The notes beneath the pieces are model-generated. The model was given only the letters and a program-made list of their open reading frames with translations, had not been told where the DNA came from and made no database searches. The position numbers and the translations under genes were made by a program. Source: Gammaproteobacteria bacterium (GTDB lineage: Bacteria; Pseudomonadota; Gammaproteobacteria; Pseudomonadales; Pseudohongiellaceae). Taken from it: DNA of 64,000 bases. Location of the stretch: NCBI GenBank assembly GCA_030654835.1, contig JAURWS010000012.1:245836-309835 (forward strand). The letters run 5' to 3'. Shown piece by piece: positions 31,864 through 41,754 of this stretch (positions within the stretch are counted from its first letter, which is position 1; every line of letters starts with the position of its first letter).

Positions 31864-34401
31864 TTGGACTGCCGAACCATGCGCTCACGGATGATCGCGT
31901 TCTGCTGCGGCGTTGCCGCTGTCTCTCGTTTTCCAGATCTGCCCGCCATTCATGCCATCTGGCTGGTCGTGCTGGCCGTGCCGCTATGCGTGACCTGGTG
32001 GCGTGGCCCGGCACTGATGGCGATAGCAGCGGCCTTGCTGCTGGGGCTTGGCTGGGCCGTCGGCGTTGGCAATGCCCATGTGGCTGCGCTTTTGCCGGGT
32101 GATCTGGAGGGAGAAGACTTCTGGGTCATCGGTGAGGTGCGTGGCCTGCCACAAACCAGCGCGCGCTCCCAGCAGTTCACATTCCAGGTAGAGCAAAGCT
32201 GTTTCACCCTGTTGCCCGATGATTGTTACCGTCAGCCTCCGGAACTCGCAGCTCGGTTCAATGCTCGCAAAATTCTGCTCAACCACTATAGCGACGCCGA
32301 TATGATCCCCGATCAGCGCTGGCTGCTGCGTGTGCGCTTGAATCAACCCCACGGCTTCGCCAATCCCGGTGGTTTCGACTACGAAGGCTGGCTGTTTCAA
32401 CAGGGCTTCATGGCAAAAGGCTATGTGCGTGAGAATCCCTTCAATGCGCGCCTTGACGACAGCTCGCAGTTGCTGGCATTGCCATCCATCTCCCTCATTC
32501 GCTACCACCTGCGCTCCAGGCTGTTGGAGGCGATGCGGGAGTTGCCTCATGCCAGCATTATTCTGGCACTGGTGCTGGGGGATCAGGAGCAAATCAGTGC
32601 AGAGAGCTGGTCGCTGTTCACCGCAACGGGGACCAATCATCTGATCGTCATTTCCGGGATGCACGTGGCCTTCATCGCGTTGCTCTGCTATGGGCTGAGC
32701 AACCGGCTGGCACGCCTGAGCCCGTGGTTGTTGCTGCGCATCCCCGCGCAGAAATGTGGGGCGGTGAGCGCCGTCCTTGGTGCCTTTGTGTATTGCCTGC
32801 TGGCGGGATTCTCGGTGCCGACGCAACGCTCCTGCATCATGGTGCTGGTCTTCATGAGTGGTCAGCTTGTCGGCCGACAATTTCCGCCTTCATTCAGTTT
32901 CTGTCTGGCGTTGACTCTGGTGCTGCTGATCAATCCCTTGAGTGTAACCGGGGCAGGATTCTGGTTGTCGTTCGGAGCGGTCGGTACGTTGTTGCTGGCC
33001 TTCGGTGGCATCAGACGATTGCGCGGTGCGAACCGTCGTCGCAGTAAAAAAACAGACGAGTTCGGCAGCGTTGACGACGATGAGCGCCCGCGCTGGGACG
33101 GGCGGCGCCTGTGGCAGCAACACGTGCAGCCGCAATATGTGGTGTTCATCGGCATGATCGTGCCGTTGGCAATCATGATGCAGCAGTTGTCATTGCTCTC
33201 GCCCTTGGCCAACGTGCTGGCGATTCCTCTGGTGAATATTCTGGTGGTGCCTCCGGCCTTGCTGGGGACTTTGCTGTTGGTGATCCATGCCCCGCTTGGC
33301 ACGCTGCTTTTGACCCTCGCCAACCATGTGTTGGGCGTGGTGATCTGGATGCTGCAGGGATTGACCAGTCACGCATCTGGGTTGGTGCTCTGGCAGTTTT
33401 TCGGGCTCACGACGGCGTCTCTGGTGTTTGCCTGTGCTGGCTCGTTGCTGATGCTGATGCCACGCGGCTGGCCCTCCCGTTGGCTGGCGTTAGTGATGTT
33501 CCTGCCACTGCTTTTTCCGCAGCGGCAGCTTCTCAAGGACGGTGTTGCCGAGCTCACGGTGCTCGACGTCGGGCAGGGGCTTGCTGTGGTGGTCCAGACT
33601 GCGACCCATGTGCTGGTCTATGACACCGGGCCGCGTCTCAGCGAGAGCTTCGACACTGGCAGCGCGGTGGTTTTTCCGTTCCTGAGGCAAGGTGGTTTAC
33701 GTAGAGTGGATCGCTTGATCGTGAGCCATGCTGACAACGATCATGCCGGAGGTCTGGAGTCCGTGCTGAAGCTGCTGGAGGTGGAGAACATAGCGGGCAG
33801 TACATGGCCGGAGGAGGGCGGCGAGCCAGTGAATTTTGCGTTGTGCGAGCAGGGCGAACGCTGGGTATGGGATGGGGTGACATTCGAGATTCTTCACCCT
33901 TCAGGGGGAATGACTTACGCGGGCAATGACAGCTCCTGTGTGTTGCGCATCGAAACCGGTGAGCAGAGCGTGTTGTTGCCGGGTGACATTGAGGTCGGGG
34001 CAGAGCGGCATCTGTTGCAGCAACAGGGCACCGCGCTCGCCAGCGATGTGCTGATCGCGCCCCATCATGGTAGTCGTACCTCGTCCTCGGAGAGATTTCT
34101 GGAGGTTGTGCAACCCAGTGTGGTGTTGTATTCGGCGGGCTATCGCAGTCAGTTCGGACATCCGGCGTCGGCAGTGGTGGCTCGCTACGACGCGCTGGGC
34201 GCGGTGCCTTACAACACCGCGTTGTCCGGCGCACTCAGTCTGCGCCTAGGGGAGGTATCTGGCCCGGTGGTGCCCACAGAGTTTCGCAGCAGTCACCGGC
34301 GCTACTGGTTCACGCGACCGACGCAGGAATCGGCGCGTTTGCACGGGGTCGGCAGCCCCCGCTTGGAGGTGGTCAAGTCGCGCTCACGTGGCGGTGATTG
34401 A
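31864..34401 (+). CDS. comEC: ComEC/Rec2 DNA internalisation protein
   Basis: ILALVLGDQEQISAESWSLFTATGTNHLIVISGMHVAFIALL; C-terminal MBL domain LTVLDVGQGLAVVVQTATHVLVYDTGP, VSHADNDHAGGL, APHHGSRTSSS. Confidence 0.94.
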   Translation: MDCRTMRSRMIAFCCGVAAVSRFPDLPAIHAIWLVVLAVPLCVTWWRGPALMAIAAALLLGLGWAVGVGNAHVAALLPGDLEGEDFWVIGEVRGLPQTSARSQQFTFQVEQSCFTLLPDDCYRQPPELAARFNARKILLNHYSDADMIPDQRWLLRVRLNQPHGFANPGGFDYEGWLFQQGFMAKGYVRENPFNARLDDSSQLLALPSISLIRYHLRSRLLEAMRELPHASIILALVLGDQEQISAESWSLFTATGTNHLIVISGMHVAFIALLCYGLSNRLARLSPWLLLRIPAQKCGAVSAVLGAFVYCLLAGFSVPTQRSCIMVLVFMSGQLVGRQFPPSFSFCLALTLVLLINPLSVTGAGFWLSFGAVGTLLLAFGGIRRLRGANRRRSKKTDEFGSVDDDERPRWDGRRLWQQHVQPQYVVFIGMIVPLAIMMQQLSLLSPLANVLAIPLVNILVVPPALLGTLLLVIHAPLGTLLLTLANHVLGVVIWMLQGLTSHASGLVLWQFFGLTTASLVFACAGSLLMLMPRGWPSRWLALVMFLPLLFPQRQLLKDGVAELTVLDVGQGLAVVVQTATHVLVYDTGPRLSESFDTGSAVVFPFLRQGGLRRVDRLIVSHADNDHAGGLESVLKLLEVENIAGSTWPEEGGEPVNFALCEQGERWVWDGVTFEILHPSGGMTYAGNDSSCVLRIETGEQSVLLPGDIEVGAERHLLQQQGTALASDVLIAPHHGSRTSSSERFLEVVQPSVVLYSAGYRSQFGHPASAVVARYDALGAVPYNTALSGALSLRLGEVSGPVVPTEFRSSHRRYWFTRPTQESARLHGVGSPRLEVVKSRSRGGD

Positions 34402-34440
34402 GTATGGTAAAGTAGCCGCCGTCATTACCGGAGGTAGACT

Positions 34441-35076
34441 GTGGTTGAAATAATCAAGGCAGGCGGTTGGTTGATGCTGCCCATCATTCTGAGTTCGATC
34501 GTGGCCATTGCCATCGTCATCGAGCGCTTCTGGACACTCAGCACGACGCGCATCTCCCCCCGCTATACCCTCGGCCAGGTGTGGACCTGGATCAAGAATA
34601 ACGAACTCGACGCAGTGCATCTGCGCGAGCTGAGACTTGCCTCACCGCTTGGTCAGATTCTGGCCGCAGGCCTGATCAACGCCAAGTATGGACGCAGTGC
34701 GATGACCGAGAGCATCGAGCAGGCGGCCAGCCTGGTTGTGCACGATCTCGAACGTTACCTCAATACACTGGGCATCATCGCTGCCATTACCCCGTTGCTT
34801 GGTCTGCTGGGCACCGTGTTCGGCATGATCCAGGTTTTCAGCGAAATCATGGTGCAGGGTACCGGTGATCCCGGTGCGCTGGCGGGTGGCATCTCGCAGG
34901 CACTGATCACGACGGCAGCCGGACTTTGTGTCGCCATTCCCAGCTATATGTTCCATCGTATGTTCATGCGTCGTGTTGATACCCTGGTGCTGAATCTGGA
35001 GCAGGAATCGATCAAGCTCGTGGACGCCTTGCACAGCGATCGCCGTGTCGAAATCAGAGAGATTGGCAACCCGTGA
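34441..35076 (+). CDS. exbB: MotA/TolQ/ExbB proton channel protein
   Basis: GWLMLPIILSSIVAIAIVIERFW, LNTLGIIAAITPLLGLLGTVFGMIQVF, GGISQALITTAAGLCVAIPSY; GTG start. Confidence 0.92.
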   Translation: MVEIIKAGGWLMLPIILSSIVAIAIVIERFWTLSTTRISPRYTLGQVWTWIKNNELDAVHLRELRLASPLGQILAAGLINAKYGRSAMTESIEQAASLVVHDLERYLNTLGIIAAITPLLGLLGTVFGMIQVFSEIMVQGTGDPGALAGGISQALITTAAGLCVAIPSYMFHRMFMRRVDTLVLNLEQESIKLVDALHSDRRVEIREIGNP

Positions 35077-35498
35077 AGTTTCAGCGCCGCATTACACAGG
35101 ACTTGGAGATCAATCTGACACCGTTGATTGATGTGGTCTTCCTGTTGCTGATCTTCTTCATGGTCTCCACGACGTTCACGCGTGAGAACCGCCTGGCCGT
35201 CAACCTGCCCGAAGCTGACGGTGAGCCCGTGCAGGAGAACGCGCGCACAATCGAGATTTCCGTCAGTCAGGGCGGAGCTTATGCGATTGACGGTCGCACG
35301 CTGGTGAATTCAGAACTCAGCACCTTGATGCAGGGGCTGGAGGAAGTGGCACTGGGCGACCGGGATGTGGCACTGATCCTCATCGCCGACGCCGAGGCCT
35401 CCCACCAATCCGTAGTCACGGCCATGGATGCCATCGGCAAATCCGGTTTCAGCAGGCTGAGTATTGCCACGCGCCAACCGGATGATGAAGACAACTGA
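35073..35498 (+). CDS. exbD: ExbD/TolR family protein
   Basis: LEINLTPLIDVVFLLLIFFMVSTTFTRE. Confidence 0.93.
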   Translation: MKFQRRITQDLEINLTPLIDVVFLLLIFFMVSTTFTRENRLAVNLPEADGEPVQENARTIEISVSQGGAYAIDGRTLVNSELSTLMQGLEEVALGDRDVALILIADAEASHQSVVTAMDAIGKSGFSRLSIATRQPDDEDN

Positions 35499-35556
35499 AC
35501 CCTGCGCGGGAGCTGTTATCAAGCCCCCGCATTCACCGAACAGACGACAGCAGAGC

Positions 35557-37317
35557 ATGGCAAAACAGAAAATGGATCAGAAGGGCTGGGAGCTTTACAA
35601 GCGCCTGCTCACATACGTGAAGCCGCATCGCATGGTGTTTGGCATCAGCGTGCTCGGTTACATCATTTTCTCCATCACCACTGTGGCAACTGGAGAGTGG
35701 CTGGGCTGGACAATCGATCAGGTCACTGCGAAGAATCCGGACGCCCGCATGATCAGTTCGCTGTTGTGTGTGGGGATTGTCGTCGTGCGCGGCATTGGCG
35801 GGTTCATGGGCGGCTACTCGCTGGAATATATCTCCAACCATATCGTGCATAAGCTGCGCTGCGACATCATGGACAAGATGCTGGAGTTGCCGGTGCGCTA
35901 TTACGACAACAGCACGGCAGGACGTCTGGTCTCCAAGGTCACCTATGACGTCGCCCAGATCAGCGGAGCGGCGACCAATGCCGTCACGGTGATTTTTCGG
36001 GAAGGACTCACGGTCGTCGGGCTGCTCGCCGCCTTGTTCTGGAGCAATTGGCAGTTGAGCATGGTGTTCCTGCTGGTGGCCCCTTGTGTCGCCGCCGTGG
36101 TGAGTTTTGCCTCCGGCAAGTTCCGCAAATACAGCGCGCAGATGCAGAACTCCATGGGCGACGTGACGCAGATCACCAACGAATCCATCAAGGGGCAGCG
36201 TGTGGTCCGGACCTTCAATGCCAGAGACTTCGTCCTGAATCGCTTCCGCTATGCCAGTGAACGCAATCGTCGCCAGAACATGAAAATGGTGGGCACGCAG
36301 TCTGTAGCGATCCCCACCATCCAGTTTCTGGTCAGTGTAGCCATGGCTGTTCTCATCTGGTTTGCGATGTCCCCGGAGCTGTTCGCCAGCGCCACCGCCG
36401 GTGAGTTCGTGACCTTCCTGACGTTCGCGAGCCTGCTCGCCAAGCCCATCCGTCAGTTGTCGCAGGTCAACTCAGTGGTGCAGCGGGGTATCTCCGCCGC
36501 CGAAAGTATCTTCTCGCTGCTGGACGAAGCACCCGAGAAGGACATCGGCACCTATGAGGTCGCTAGGGTGCGCGGGGAGGTGACATTTGAGGACGTCAGT
36601 TTCGGTTATAAAGAAGGTGAGCCAGTTCTCTCGCACATCAATATTCATGTGAAGCCAGGGCAGAGCGTTGCACTGGTGGGAAGATCCGGCAGTGGCAAAT
36701 CTACGCTCGTGAGTCTGCTGCCGCGTTTCTATAACGTCGATGCGGGCGTGTTGAAGATCGATGGCGTCCCGGTGCAGGACTACACACTGCATAACTTGCG
36801 GCAGCAAATCGCGGTGGTCAGCCAGGACGTGGTGTTGTTCGAAGGAACCGTGGCCGACAACATTGCGTACGGCAGCGATGGCAGCATCACCGATGAGGCG
36901 ATTATCGAAGTGGCGAGGAATGCCCATGCGATGGAGTTTATCGAGAAGCTCGACAACGGCATCCACTCCATCGTCGGCGATTCCGGTCTGATGCTCTCGG
37001 GCGGGCAGCGCCAGCGCGTAGCGATTGCCCGGGCATTCCTGAAGGATGCCCCGATTCTGGTGCTCGATGAGGCAACCTCCGCGCTGGACTCCGAATCCGA
37101 GCAGTATATTCAGCAGGCGCTGAGCACGCTGATGAAAGGGCGTACTACTTTCGTGATTGCACATCGACTCTCTACCATTGAGAACGCCGATATCATCATC
37201 GTGATGGACAAGGGCAGGATCGTCGAGTCCGGGACACATCAGGAGCTGCTGACGCTCAGGGGGCATTACGCCGGTCTGCACAAGATTCAATTCACCGAAC
37301 CGGCGCAGGGTGATTGA
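35557..37317 (+). CDS. msbA: lipid A export ATP-binding/permease protein
   Basis: [138 protein letters not shown]; next to lpxK. Confidence 0.95.
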   Translation: MAKQKMDQKGWELYKRLLTYVKPHRMVFGISVLGYIIFSITTVATGEWLGWTIDQVTAKNPDARMISSLLCVGIVVVRGIGGFMGGYSLEYISNHIVHKLRCDIMDKMLELPVRYYDNSTAGRLVSKVTYDVAQISGAATNAVTVIFREGLTVVGLLAALFWSNWQLSMVFLLVAPCVAAVVSFASGKFRKYSAQMQNSMGDVTQITNESIKGQRVVRTFNARDFVLNRFRYASERNRRQNMKMVGTQSVAIPTIQFLVSVAMAVLIWFAMSPELFASATAGEFVTFLTFASLLAKPIRQLSQVNSVVQRGISAAESIFSLLDEAPEKDIGTYEVARVRGEVTFEDVSFGYKEGEPVLSHINIHVKPGQSVALVGRSGSGKSTLVSLLPRFYNVDAGVLKIDGVPVQDYTLHNLRQQIAVVSQDVVLFEGTVADNIAYGSDGSITDEAIIEVARNAHAMEFIEKLDNGIHSIVGDSGLMLSGGQRQRVAIARAFLKDAPILVLDEATSALDSESEQYIQQALSTLMKGRTTFVIAHRLSTIENADIIIVMDKGRIVESGTHQELLTLRGHYAGLHKIQFTEPAQGD

Positions 37318-38336
37318 TGACGATCGTCGACGCCTGGTACAAGAAACACGCCTGGCTTTGGCTGCTGTGGCCGCTCTCCATTCTGTTTACACTGCTGGCC
37401 CGCCAGCGTCGCGCGCGCTTACAGCGTGCCTGGCCGCTCGAAGCTACGGACATTCCCGTGGTGGTGGTCGGCAATATCACCGTCGGTGGCACCGGCAAGT
37501 CTCCGTTCGTGATCGCGTTGGTCAGACAGTTGCAGGCCATTGGCTTGCGGCCCGCCGTCATCACGCGCGGCTATGGTGGCCGTGCACCGCACTATCCCTG
37601 CTTTCTCGATGCGGCCTCGACGGTGGAGGAGGCTGGCGACGAGGCAATCATGATCAGGCGCAGCGTGTCCTGCCCCGTGGTAGTGGATCGTCGGCGTGTG
37701 CGCGCCATTGAAGCGTTGCGCAGGAGTCAGGCCTGCGACGTGATAATCAGCGACGACGGGCTGCAGCATTACGCCATGCCACGAGCCCTCGAAATAGTCA
37801 TGCTCGATGGCGAACGCCTGCTTGGCAATGGGCTTTGCCTGCCCGCCGGTCCTCTACGCGAACCCGCCGCAAGGCTGGAAGAGGTCGACTATGTCGTAGT
37901 GAACGGCGACAGCAGGGATACCACCCTTGCCTCCGGACGCTTTGGTCGCAAGCCGACGATGCACCTGCAGCCGGCTGCCTGGGTGAATCTGCGCAGCGGC
38001 GCGCGAGTTGATCTGCACAGTCTGCCACTGGCCGGAGCGGGCCGCCTGCATGCCTTCGCCGGGATCGGTAATCCACAACGCTTCTTTGCGACAGTGCGCT
38101 CGCTCGGGTATTCGCCGTTGTGCCACCCGTTCCCGGATCATTATCGGTTTGGTGCCCAGGATCTGCGCTTCGCGTCTGGCAATACCGTGGTGATGACCCA
38201 GAAAGACGCCGTGAAGTGCGAGAGTTTTGCCGGGCCTGACTATTGGTACCTCGCGGTGGAGGCGGAACTGGATGCCGATTTCAGTGCACACCTGTTGCAG
38301 AATATAAGCGCCAGGATTGCCGCTGCTACCCATTAA
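37314..38336 (+). CDS. lpxK: tetraacyldisaccharide 4'-kinase
   Basis: VVVVGNITVGGTGKSPFVIALVRQLQAIGLRPAVITRGYGG, GDEAIMIRR, DVIISDDGLQHYAMPRALEIVMLDGERLLGNGLCLPAGPLREP. Confidence 0.96.
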   Translation: MMTIVDAWYKKHAWLWLLWPLSILFTLLARQRRARLQRAWPLEATDIPVVVVGNITVGGTGKSPFVIALVRQLQAIGLRPAVITRGYGGRAPHYPCFLDAASTVEEAGDEAIMIRRSVSCPVVVDRRRVRAIEALRRSQACDVIISDDGLQHYAMPRALEIVMLDGERLLGNGLCLPAGPLREPAARLEEVDYVVVNGDSRDTTLASGRFGRKPTMHLQPAAWVNLRSGARVDLHSLPLAGAGRLHAFAGIGNPQRFFATVRSLGYSPLCHPFPDHYRFGAQDLRFASGNTVVMTQKDAVKCESFAGPDYWYLAVEAELDADFSAHLLQNISARIAAATH

Positions 38337-38353
38337 GACTTGAGGATTGAACA

Positions 38354-38539
38354 ATGGACCAGAAATTATTGAGTATTCTCGCGTGCCCCCTCTGCAAGGG
38401 GCCGCTCAAGCATGATCGTCAGGCGTCCGAGCTTATTTGCTTTGGCGACGCGCTGGCGTTTCCCGTTCGTGACGGCATCCCGGTGATGCTGGAATCCGAA
38501 GCGAGACATCTGACCCAGGAAGAACGGGAGAAGCGCTGA
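38354..38539 (+). CDS. ycaR: Trm112/YcaR-like small protein
   Basis: [46 protein letters not shown]. Confidence 0.9.
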   Translation: MDQKLLSILACPLCKGPLKHDRQASELICFGDALAFPVRDGIPVMLESEARHLTQEEREKR

Positions 38540-39291
38540 TGTCCTTTGTGGTGGTGATCCCCGCGCGCTTTGCATCGACCAGGCTGCCCGGCAAGCCGTT
38601 GCTGGATATCGCTGGCAAGCCGATGCTGCAGCATGTTTACGAGCGGGCGCTGCAGAGCGACGCACGCGCCGTGTACATTGCCACAGATGACGAACGCATC
38701 CGCGAGGCGGCTTCACGTTTTACCAGCAACGTCTGTATGACGCTCTCCACCCATCAGTCCGGCACCGACCGCATTCAGGAAGTGGCGCGGCAACTGGAGT
38801 TGTTGCAGGACGAGATCGTCGTCAACGTGCAGGGCGACGAGCCGTTGATTCCCCCCTCGGCAATCAATCTGGTGGCGCACAATCTGCAACGCAATCCGGA
38901 CGCCGGCATTGCCTCGCTGTACGAAGATATTCGCAGCGAACAGGAATACCGTAATCCCAATGCCGTGAAGGTAGTGACGGACCTGCAGGGATATGCCCTG
39001 TATTTCAGTCGCTCACCCATTCCCTGGCGGGCACCCGACGCGACAGAGCAGCCATTTGGCAAACGCCACATCGGTATCTATGCCTACCGTGTGGCGACAC
39101 TGGACAGCTATGTCACCTGGCCGCAGGTGGCACTGGAGGTGTCGGAGCGTCTGGAGCAACTGCGTGCGATGAGCCATGGCATCCGCATACACATGGGGCG
39201 TGCAAGCGAGAAGATGCCCGCCGGCGTGGACACCCCCGAAGATCTGGAGGCGGTGCGCGCTCATGTGCAGGCTTCTCAGGTCGCACGCTAA
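38539..39291 (+). CDS. kdsB: 3-deoxy-manno-octulosonate cytidylyltransferase
   Basis: VVIPARFASTRLPGKPLLDIAGKPMLQHVYERA, GTDRIQEVARQLELLQDEIVVNVQGDEPLIPP. Confidence 0.96.
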   Translation: MSFVVVIPARFASTRLPGKPLLDIAGKPMLQHVYERALQSDARAVYIATDDERIREAASRFTSNVCMTLSTHQSGTDRIQEVARQLELLQDEIVVNVQGDEPLIPPSAINLVAHNLQRNPDAGIASLYEDIRSEQEYRNPNAVKVVTDLQGYALYFSRSPIPWRAPDATEQPFGKRHIGIYAYRVATLDSYVTWPQVALEVSERLEQLRAMSHGIRIHMGRASEKMPAGVDTPEDLEAVRAHVQASQVAR

Positions 39292-39323
39292 CCGAAACCT
39301 GTCAGCGCATCAGGAGCACGACA

Positions 39324-39821
39324 TTGACACGCAACAAGGATGCACCAATCAGGGTTCTCATGGTTTGTCTGGGCAACATCTGTCGCTCGCCCACCGCCCA
39401 CGGCGTGTTTCAGCAGCGGGTCGAGAGTGCCGGACTGGCTGGGCTGATCGAGGTGGATTCCGCTGGAACCGGTGATTTTCATCTTGGCGAGAAGCCGGAT
39501 GTCCGCTCCCGCAAAGCCGCACAGCAGCGCGGCTACAACCTCAGCAGCCTGCGGGCCCGACAGGTGCGTAGTGATGATTTCGAGAGTTTCGATTACATCC
39601 TCGCCATGGATGACAACAACCTGCGCGACCTGCAGGCGCTGTGTCCGGCGCCCTTGCAACACAAGCTGCGCCTGTTCATGGAATTTGCGGACAATAACTA
39701 TCTTTCTGTACCCGATCCTTATTACGGAGAGGGAGAAGGGTTTCAACTGGTGCTGAATCTGGTGGAAGAGGCGGCCGATGCGCTGCTGGACCACATCAGG
39801 AAACAGGATCTGCAAGGCTGA
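39324..39821 (+). CDS. low molecular weight protein-tyrosine phosphatase
   Basis: VLMVCLGNICRSPTAHGVF (C-x5-R) and VPDPYYGEGEGF. Confidence 0.93.
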   Translation: MTRNKDAPIRVLMVCLGNICRSPTAHGVFQQRVESAGLAGLIEVDSAGTGDFHLGEKPDVRSRKAAQQRGYNLSSLRARQVRSDDFESFDYILAMDDNNLRDLQALCPAPLQHKLRLFMEFADNNYLSVPDPYYGEGEGFQLVLNLVEEAADALLDHIRKQDLQG

Positions 39822-39836
39822 TCAGCGGAAGGGTTC

Positions 39837-40916
39837 ATGGCAGGGTTAGTAGCAGGGTTTGTTCCAGCGTTCATCCAGGAAAATGTCGATCTCAGCTCCC
39901 GCAACACCTTGGGCATTCACGCCCGTGCCCGTTATTTCTGTGCGGTGCGCAGTCTGCAGGAGCTGAGGGTGGCGTTGCAGTTCCGGCGCGTAAGGCAGCT
40001 GCCATTGCTGGTGCTCGGTGGCGGCAGCAACGTGTTGTTGTGTGCGGATTATCCCGGAGTCGTGGTGCAGATGGCGTTGTTGGGTATCGAAGTGCTGGCT
40101 GAACGCGATGGCGAACTGCTGGTGCGCGCCGCCAGCGGCGAGAGCTGGCATGGCTTTGTGCAGCACTGTCTGCAGAACGGCTATTTCGGATTGGAAAACC
40201 TTGCTTTGATTCCGGGCAGCGTGGGCGCCGCACCAATCCAGAACATTGGCGCCTATGGGGTCGAAGTGCGCGATCTGGTGAGCGAGGTGACTGTGCTGGA
40301 CGTCGGCAGCGGTGAAATTGAGACGCTGACGGCTGCGCAATGCGAGTTTGACTATCGCGACAGTGTCTTCAAAGGGCGCCTGCGTGGCAGGAAGATCGTG
40401 CTGGATGTGACCTTCCGCCTGCATCGGCAACCGCGCGTCAATCTCTCCTACTCCGCACTCGCGCAGGCTTTGTCGGAGGTCACTGATCCGCAACCGGGCG
40501 ATGTCTTTGCCGCCGTCTGCGCGATTCGCACCAGCAAGCTGCCAGACCCGGCGGTGCTGGGAAATGCGGGAAGCTTCTTCAAGAATCCAGTGATCGCCAA
40601 GGCGAGCTATGAAAGGTTGCTGCAGACTTACGCCGGGTTGCCTTCATACCCCGTGCATGACCGGGCGGGTCAGTTGTCGACAACGACGGTCAAGGTGCCG
40701 GCGGCGTGGTTGATCGAGCGGGCTGGCTGGAAGGGTAAGAGTTGTGGCCGTGCGGCCGTGTATCAGCAACAGCCTCTGGTGCTGGTCAATCTCGGGGGGG
40801 CTACTGCGTTGGAACTGGTGGCGCTGGCCAGGCAGATCATGGCATCGGTGGAACGACTGTTTGATATCCGGCTGGAACCCGAGGTGCAATGGATCCCCAC
40901 CGAACCGCTCGATTGA
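39837..40916 (+). CDS. murB: UDP-N-acetylenolpyruvoylglucosamine reductase
   Basis: SRNTLGIHARARYF, LLVLGGGSNVLL, ENLALIPGSVGAAPIQNIGAYGVEV, CEFDYRDSVFKGR, GNAGSFFKNPVI. Confidence 0.96.
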   Translation: MAGLVAGFVPAFIQENVDLSSRNTLGIHARARYFCAVRSLQELRVALQFRRVRQLPLLVLGGGSNVLLCADYPGVVVQMALLGIEVLAERDGELLVRAASGESWHGFVQHCLQNGYFGLENLALIPGSVGAAPIQNIGAYGVEVRDLVSEVTVLDVGSGEIETLTAAQCEFDYRDSVFKGRLRGRKIVLDVTFRLHRQPRVNLSYSALAQALSEVTDPQPGDVFAAVCAIRTSKLPDPAVLGNAGSFFKNPVIAKASYERLLQTYAGLPSYPVHDRAGQLSTTTVKVPAAWLIERAGWKGKSCGRAAVYQQQPLVLVNLGGATALELVALARQIMASVERLFDIRLEPEVQWIPTEPLD

Positions 40917-41028
40917 ACTTGCCATCGCAAGTCCGAGGCAGCGCTTCATCTAGCGGATGTACTTGCTTTGGAGGCTGTGGTAAAAATTGTCCAATACTTC
41001 CCCAGACTCAGATTAAAGACATTATCCA

Positions 41029-41754
41029 ATGAGACGACCCAAAATGCAGACCTCTGAGCCTTCTATCGCATCTGGCACCGCGTCAGGTGTGGCAAGCCCG
41101 ATTCGGGTGATGCTCGTGGATGAGCATGAGCTGGTGCGTTGCGGCATCGCCCGGTTGATCGCTGATGAAACCGACATGCAGGTGGTGGCTCAGGCGGTGT
41201 CCGGTGAATCTGCCCTGGAGCTGCTGGATATCGTCGCGCCTGAAGTCATCCTGGTCGATGTGAAGATGTCCGGCTTGGTCGGGGTGGACACCATTCAGCG
41301 CATCGTGCGTGTGCGCCCCTCGGTGCGGGTAATTGCAATGTCTACTCTTGAGGTGGGGCTGATACCGGCCCGCATGCTGCGGGTAGGGGCAGTGGCCTTC
41401 ATTACCAAGTGTGTACCGGTTCAGGAATTGATGCATGCCATACGTCTGGCGCACGCGGGACAACGCTACATCACGCAACGCATTTCCCGGCATCTCGCAC
41501 TCAACCCCTTCGAGGAACCACGCATAACGCCTTTCGATTCACTCTCGCAGCGTGAATTGCAGGTCGCGCTGATGCTCATTGATTGTCATAAGGTCAACAG
41601 AATTTCCGACCAGCTTAGCCTGAGTCCGAAGACTATCTACAGCTATCGATACCGGATTTTCGAGAAGCTGGGGCTGAGCAGCGACGTCGAACTGACGATA
41701 CTCGCTGTCAGACATGGGCTCAGTGATGCCAGTGCCCTCAATAGTGCCTCCTGA
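41029..41754 (+). CDS. uvrY: LuxR-type response regulator (UvrY/GacA-like)
   Basis: IRVMLVDEHELVRCGIARLI, VILVDVKMSG receiver, C-terminal LSQRELQVALMLIDCHKVNRISDQLSLSPKTIYSYRYRIFEKL; directly upstream of uvrC. Confidence 0.88.
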   Translation: MRRPKMQTSEPSIASGTASGVASPIRVMLVDEHELVRCGIARLIADETDMQVVAQAVSGESALELLDIVAPEVILVDVKMSGLVGVDTIQRIVRVRPSVRVIAMSTLEVGLIPARMLRVGAVAFITKCVPVQELMHAIRLAHAGQRYITQRISRHLALNPFEEPRITPFDSLSQRELQVALMLIDCHKVNRISDQLSLSPKTIYSYRYRIFEKLGLSSDVELTILAVRHGLSDASALNSAS